Shown here piece by piece: positions 61,101-64,000 of a DNA stretch of 64,000 bases. Under the pieces are notes generated by a model. It worked only from the letters and a program-made list of their open reading frames with translations. It had not been told where the DNA came from and made no database searches. The DNA comes from Gorsachius magnificus (lineage: Eukaryota; Chordata; Aves; Pelecaniformes; Ardeidae): positions 10,276,984 through 10,340,983 of the forward strand of contig CM067082.1 of assembly GCA_034008185.1 (NCBI GenBank), written 5' to 3'. Position 1 is the first letter of the stretch, and every line of letters begins with the position of its first letter. A program made the translations under genes and the position numbers.

Positions 61101-64000
61101 CTTCACAACAGTGTAAGGGTTTAACACTGTAGTGTAATGTCTGCTGCATCAAAGTTCGTGTATGGCCATTTTCTCTTATTTAAATATTTTACTCATTTTA
61201 CAATTTCTGTATACATGCTTATAGTTTTCATTCGTTTTCATTTAATATTAACTTGGAACTCCTAGATACCAGTGTGGTGAGATGGTTTTAGGAAGTGGGA
61301 TTGAGATCAGGAGTGTGAGGAAAACCTTGAATGCTATTATTATCATTTTATACCACTGAAATGTAAGTAGGCTCTTATAAAGCTCAGTCTCCTATTTACA
61401 GCTACAGCATGGCTATCCAAATTAGCCATGTATCTAACCTTAATGTACTGATAGAGCCAACCTGAAAAAGCTTCAGTCTAAACTGTAAATGTGATTAAAC
61501 TACAGAGTTATCAGAGGGAATCTCAGGAGACCGTGCAGTCCTCCTCTGCAAAGGCTGATACCATTAGCCCTCTGTCCTTCCTGGCAGTTGTTGATTTACC
61601 TTCTCCTATTGGGAACATTTCCACTGATAAAAAATCCACAGTTTACTTTTGAAATAGGTATGATGGGAATAATAGGGGAAGACTAGAAAGGGTAAGGAAA
61701 ACACTCAGATTGTAACATGGTTCACGTTTAACAGTCATAATGATCTAGCAGGAAAAATAAGGAAGACAAGGAGTCATTTAAGTGTTCCTGGTGGCTTCTT
61801 GTCCCAATAGTGCCTGTCCCTTGCACTGCTCCAGAGGGACATATGTCTTATATCATGCCTGTTGTCCTGTGTGGGTGCCTCACATACCTAGGGGTTTTAC
61901 TGATGCACCATAAGCTCATGTGTAGACAACTGAACTGAGGCCCAGCCGACTGCTTTATCTGTGAGCTGAATCAGTACCTAGGCTTCACTGACTTCATTGC
62001 CTGGCTCTCCTTTGACTGTAATGACAGCCTTGACTACTGGCTGACATATGGGCACCTATATATAGTCATCTCTGTTTGGATATCTCAGTCCGTAGATTAC
62101 TTCCTGAGCTTTGGCAAATGAGTGTAGAGATGATGTATCATGACAAGGAAAAGCATACATTCATGTGCAGCTGAGCGGATTTCCTGTGTCACACATATGC
62201 ACTCACATTTGCATACATCAAACCCTCATTAGCAGGTCTTGTTAAGCATTAAGATTAGTCTTATTCTTATAAAGATCACATCTTTTTGAACTGGTCTTCC
62301 TTGTTCTGATTTTCAGCAAATGAGGAGATATGCAGGCAGGTGACAGAGATCTCACCTGTCTTTAATGGAATCAGCACTTCAGCTAGTTTAAATGAGTCAT
62401 TAAGAACCGAAGAGCTGAGGTTTTCTTCTGTTGCAGACTATGTTCTTTAGCTGTGCTGAATTAGATGCTCTCTTAATAGAGGATTCCCACATCATCAGAT
62501 AGGCAGGTACTACATGTGCAAGACTGCATGATAAATGTTTCATGTAAAAATGTAAATACTAAAATATGATACTACTTGAGACTTGTCTGTCTGTCTTTCT
62601 TTCCTGGAAACTGTTTTCCCCTTTTTTTTCTATATTTTACTACAAGGTTACCAGTTCTAATGTGTTTGTAGCTGGTCTGAATGAACTTAAAGTGCTGCCT
62701 TTTGCTTTACTCCACCTCAGTCAAACTGATATGACATTATAAATGCTCCTTTGACTTTGTAGATGTAAAAGCAAATGGCAATTAGAATATAAATTAATTG
62801 AATGGCACTATTAGAGAAGCCAAAGAACTTTAGAATCTGTGTTCTATAATATCTTCGTCTCTTTGCATTTTGTCTAACCATGGAACACAGAGAGAAACTT
62901 AAGGAAGCCCACTAACAGCTTAACATGCACTGATTTATGCCATTGAGTCCTTGCCACTTGTTGATTAACTTTAATGTTTCCTAGTTTCACTCTATAGAAA
63001 AAAAAAAAAAATAGGTGGAAAGCATGGTAAAATCAAATCTCTCATTCTTTCCCTTGAGGAGGGAACATGTAAAAAATTAATATATTGGTGGATTGTAGGA
63101 TGTACTATTTCAGTTGGAACCATATGAAAAATATCCAATGTTCACTTGTGTGGGTCTGCAGAGGGGTTGAAGAGAAGGGGATGACGGAAGAGGAGAATTA
63201 CATATGAATGTTGACATTTTAGAAGCCTGACTTTAGTCTTGAATCTCCTTGTGAAACTTGGGCATCTAGGCATTGCACTCGGAGAGCAGGAATGGTATTA
63301 GCTGGAGACTTAGCCAAAGCTTCAAACACAGTCAGCTCCTACTGATGGTTTAAGGAGATTTCAGGGTGAATCAGTTTACTTTGGCCCTGGGCCCAGAGCA
63401 GATTTTACCCTCACTGGCATGCTTAAAGCTTCAGCTGACTTCTGCAAAAGCTTTGGGTACAAGTGTGTATGTACCCTTTGCCACCCTAGGATTTGTAAAG
63501 ACTTGTCTGACGTTGACTACAAAGCTTCATTCTTCCTAGGCAAAATCTTGAATAATAACATGGAGTCCCATTCATTTGGCCAATACTCGATTCCTGAGGC
63601 ACAGCCAGAATTCACATTTGCTTCTGCATCCTAATTAAAGTTCTCTCTTCCCCCGTAGGTTTAGTGTATCCCCAGTCCTTTGATTACTGCAGCCTCCACT
63701 ACAGGTTGCAGGAGAGAAAAACAGAAATAAAAATGAAAGGCCAATGTTGCTATCATCTAATTAACCAGTTTAACAAATCATTATCCTACTCCCCAGTAAT
63801 GACCGGTCTTCATTTTAATGTTCTGTCATCACAGCCTTTGCTATCTGAGTCCTATTACTGCCCTTACTATTTTAATGATTGTCCGTCATAAAAACACTTC
63901 TCCAACACAACTTGTAATACTGTCTATCCCTAGACACTTGCAGCTCTGTCCTCAAATTATTGCAGTCTCTGTTCCTGTGCATTGATTGTCTCTCTCCTGT
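55144..64000 (+). other. ADCY8: ADCY8 intron 4, 5' part (runs off the window)
   Basis: The donor GTGAGT at 55144 is a strong consensus match. No acceptor followed by the expected EHHCLRIKILGDCYYC coding sequence is present, so the intron extends beyond 64000 and is at least 8.8 kb long. It contains short poly-A runs (about 59775-59787 and 63000-63011) and a possible old repeat relic at 60788-60840. No CR1 copy, RNA gene or other gene is recognised. Confidence 0.88.
60788..60840. repeat. Possible ancient interspersed repeat relic
   Basis: ACCCAGGCAAAATTGCTACT followed by GATTTCAATTGATC and CAGAATCAGGCCC resembles a phrase common in old amniote repeats (an antisense-like 'GCAGGATCAGGCCC' ending). 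I have no named family for it. Boundaries are approximate. Confidence 0.35.

Noticed and set aside
1..64000. Search for tRNA, rRNA, CRISPR arrays, bacterial operons, endogenous retroviral genes
   Set aside because: None was seen by eye on either strand. No retroviral gag/pol-like frames or paired LTRs were recognised. A profile search (tRNAscan-SE, Infernal, RepeatMasker) would be more sensitive.

Overview
The window is vertebrate nuclear DNA, almost certainly from a bird. It has CpG-island promoter sequence, long AT-rich introns with GT-AG junctions, and several CR1 LINE fragments with the typical 3' tails (ATTCTATG-like and TTCTA-like octamer/pentamer repeats). CR1 is the dominant interspersed repeat of avian genomes. 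I see no bacterial-style genes, operons, CRISPR arrays, rRNA or tRNA genes.

The one gene I can support is the 5' part of ADCY8, on the + strand. It encodes the Ca2+/calmodulin-stimulated membrane adenylyl cyclase type 8. Four coding exons are present: exon 1 (5400-6335), exon 2 (32471-32620), exon 3 (52186-52316) and exon 4 (55032-55143). Together they encode about 443 residues: the cytosolic N-terminus with its calmodulin-binding helix, all six helices of the first membrane cassette, the signalling helix, and the start of the C1a catalytic domain including the first metal-binding Asp. Intron 1 is 26,135 bp, intron 2 is 19,565 bp and intron 3 is 2,715 bp. The window ends inside intron 4, so the rest of C1, the second membrane cassette and C2 lie beyond 64000.

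Layout: 1-4379 is upstream intergenic sequence with low-complexity tracts and an old CR1 relic. 4380-5399 is a CpG-island promoter/5'UTR with strong-context upstream ATGs and a long C-homopolymer tract just before the start codon. 6336-32470 is intron 1, holding a second CpG island (8130-8790) with a 65-bp tandem repeat, five CR1 copies, and a diverged 97-bp duplicated segment. 32621-52185 is intron 2, which is mostly unique AT-rich sequence. Introns 3 and 4 hold only simple repeats and possible ancient repeat relics.

I did not find an undescribed biological system. The observations most worth checking are the intronic CpG island that ends in a good splice donor (possible alternative first exon), the His-rich expansion in the ADCY8 N-terminus, the uORF and poly-C arrangement in the 5'UTR, and the duplicated 97-bp segment in intron 1. 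Most long open frames in the GC-rich parts, including a 419-codon antisense frame, are by-products of base composition.
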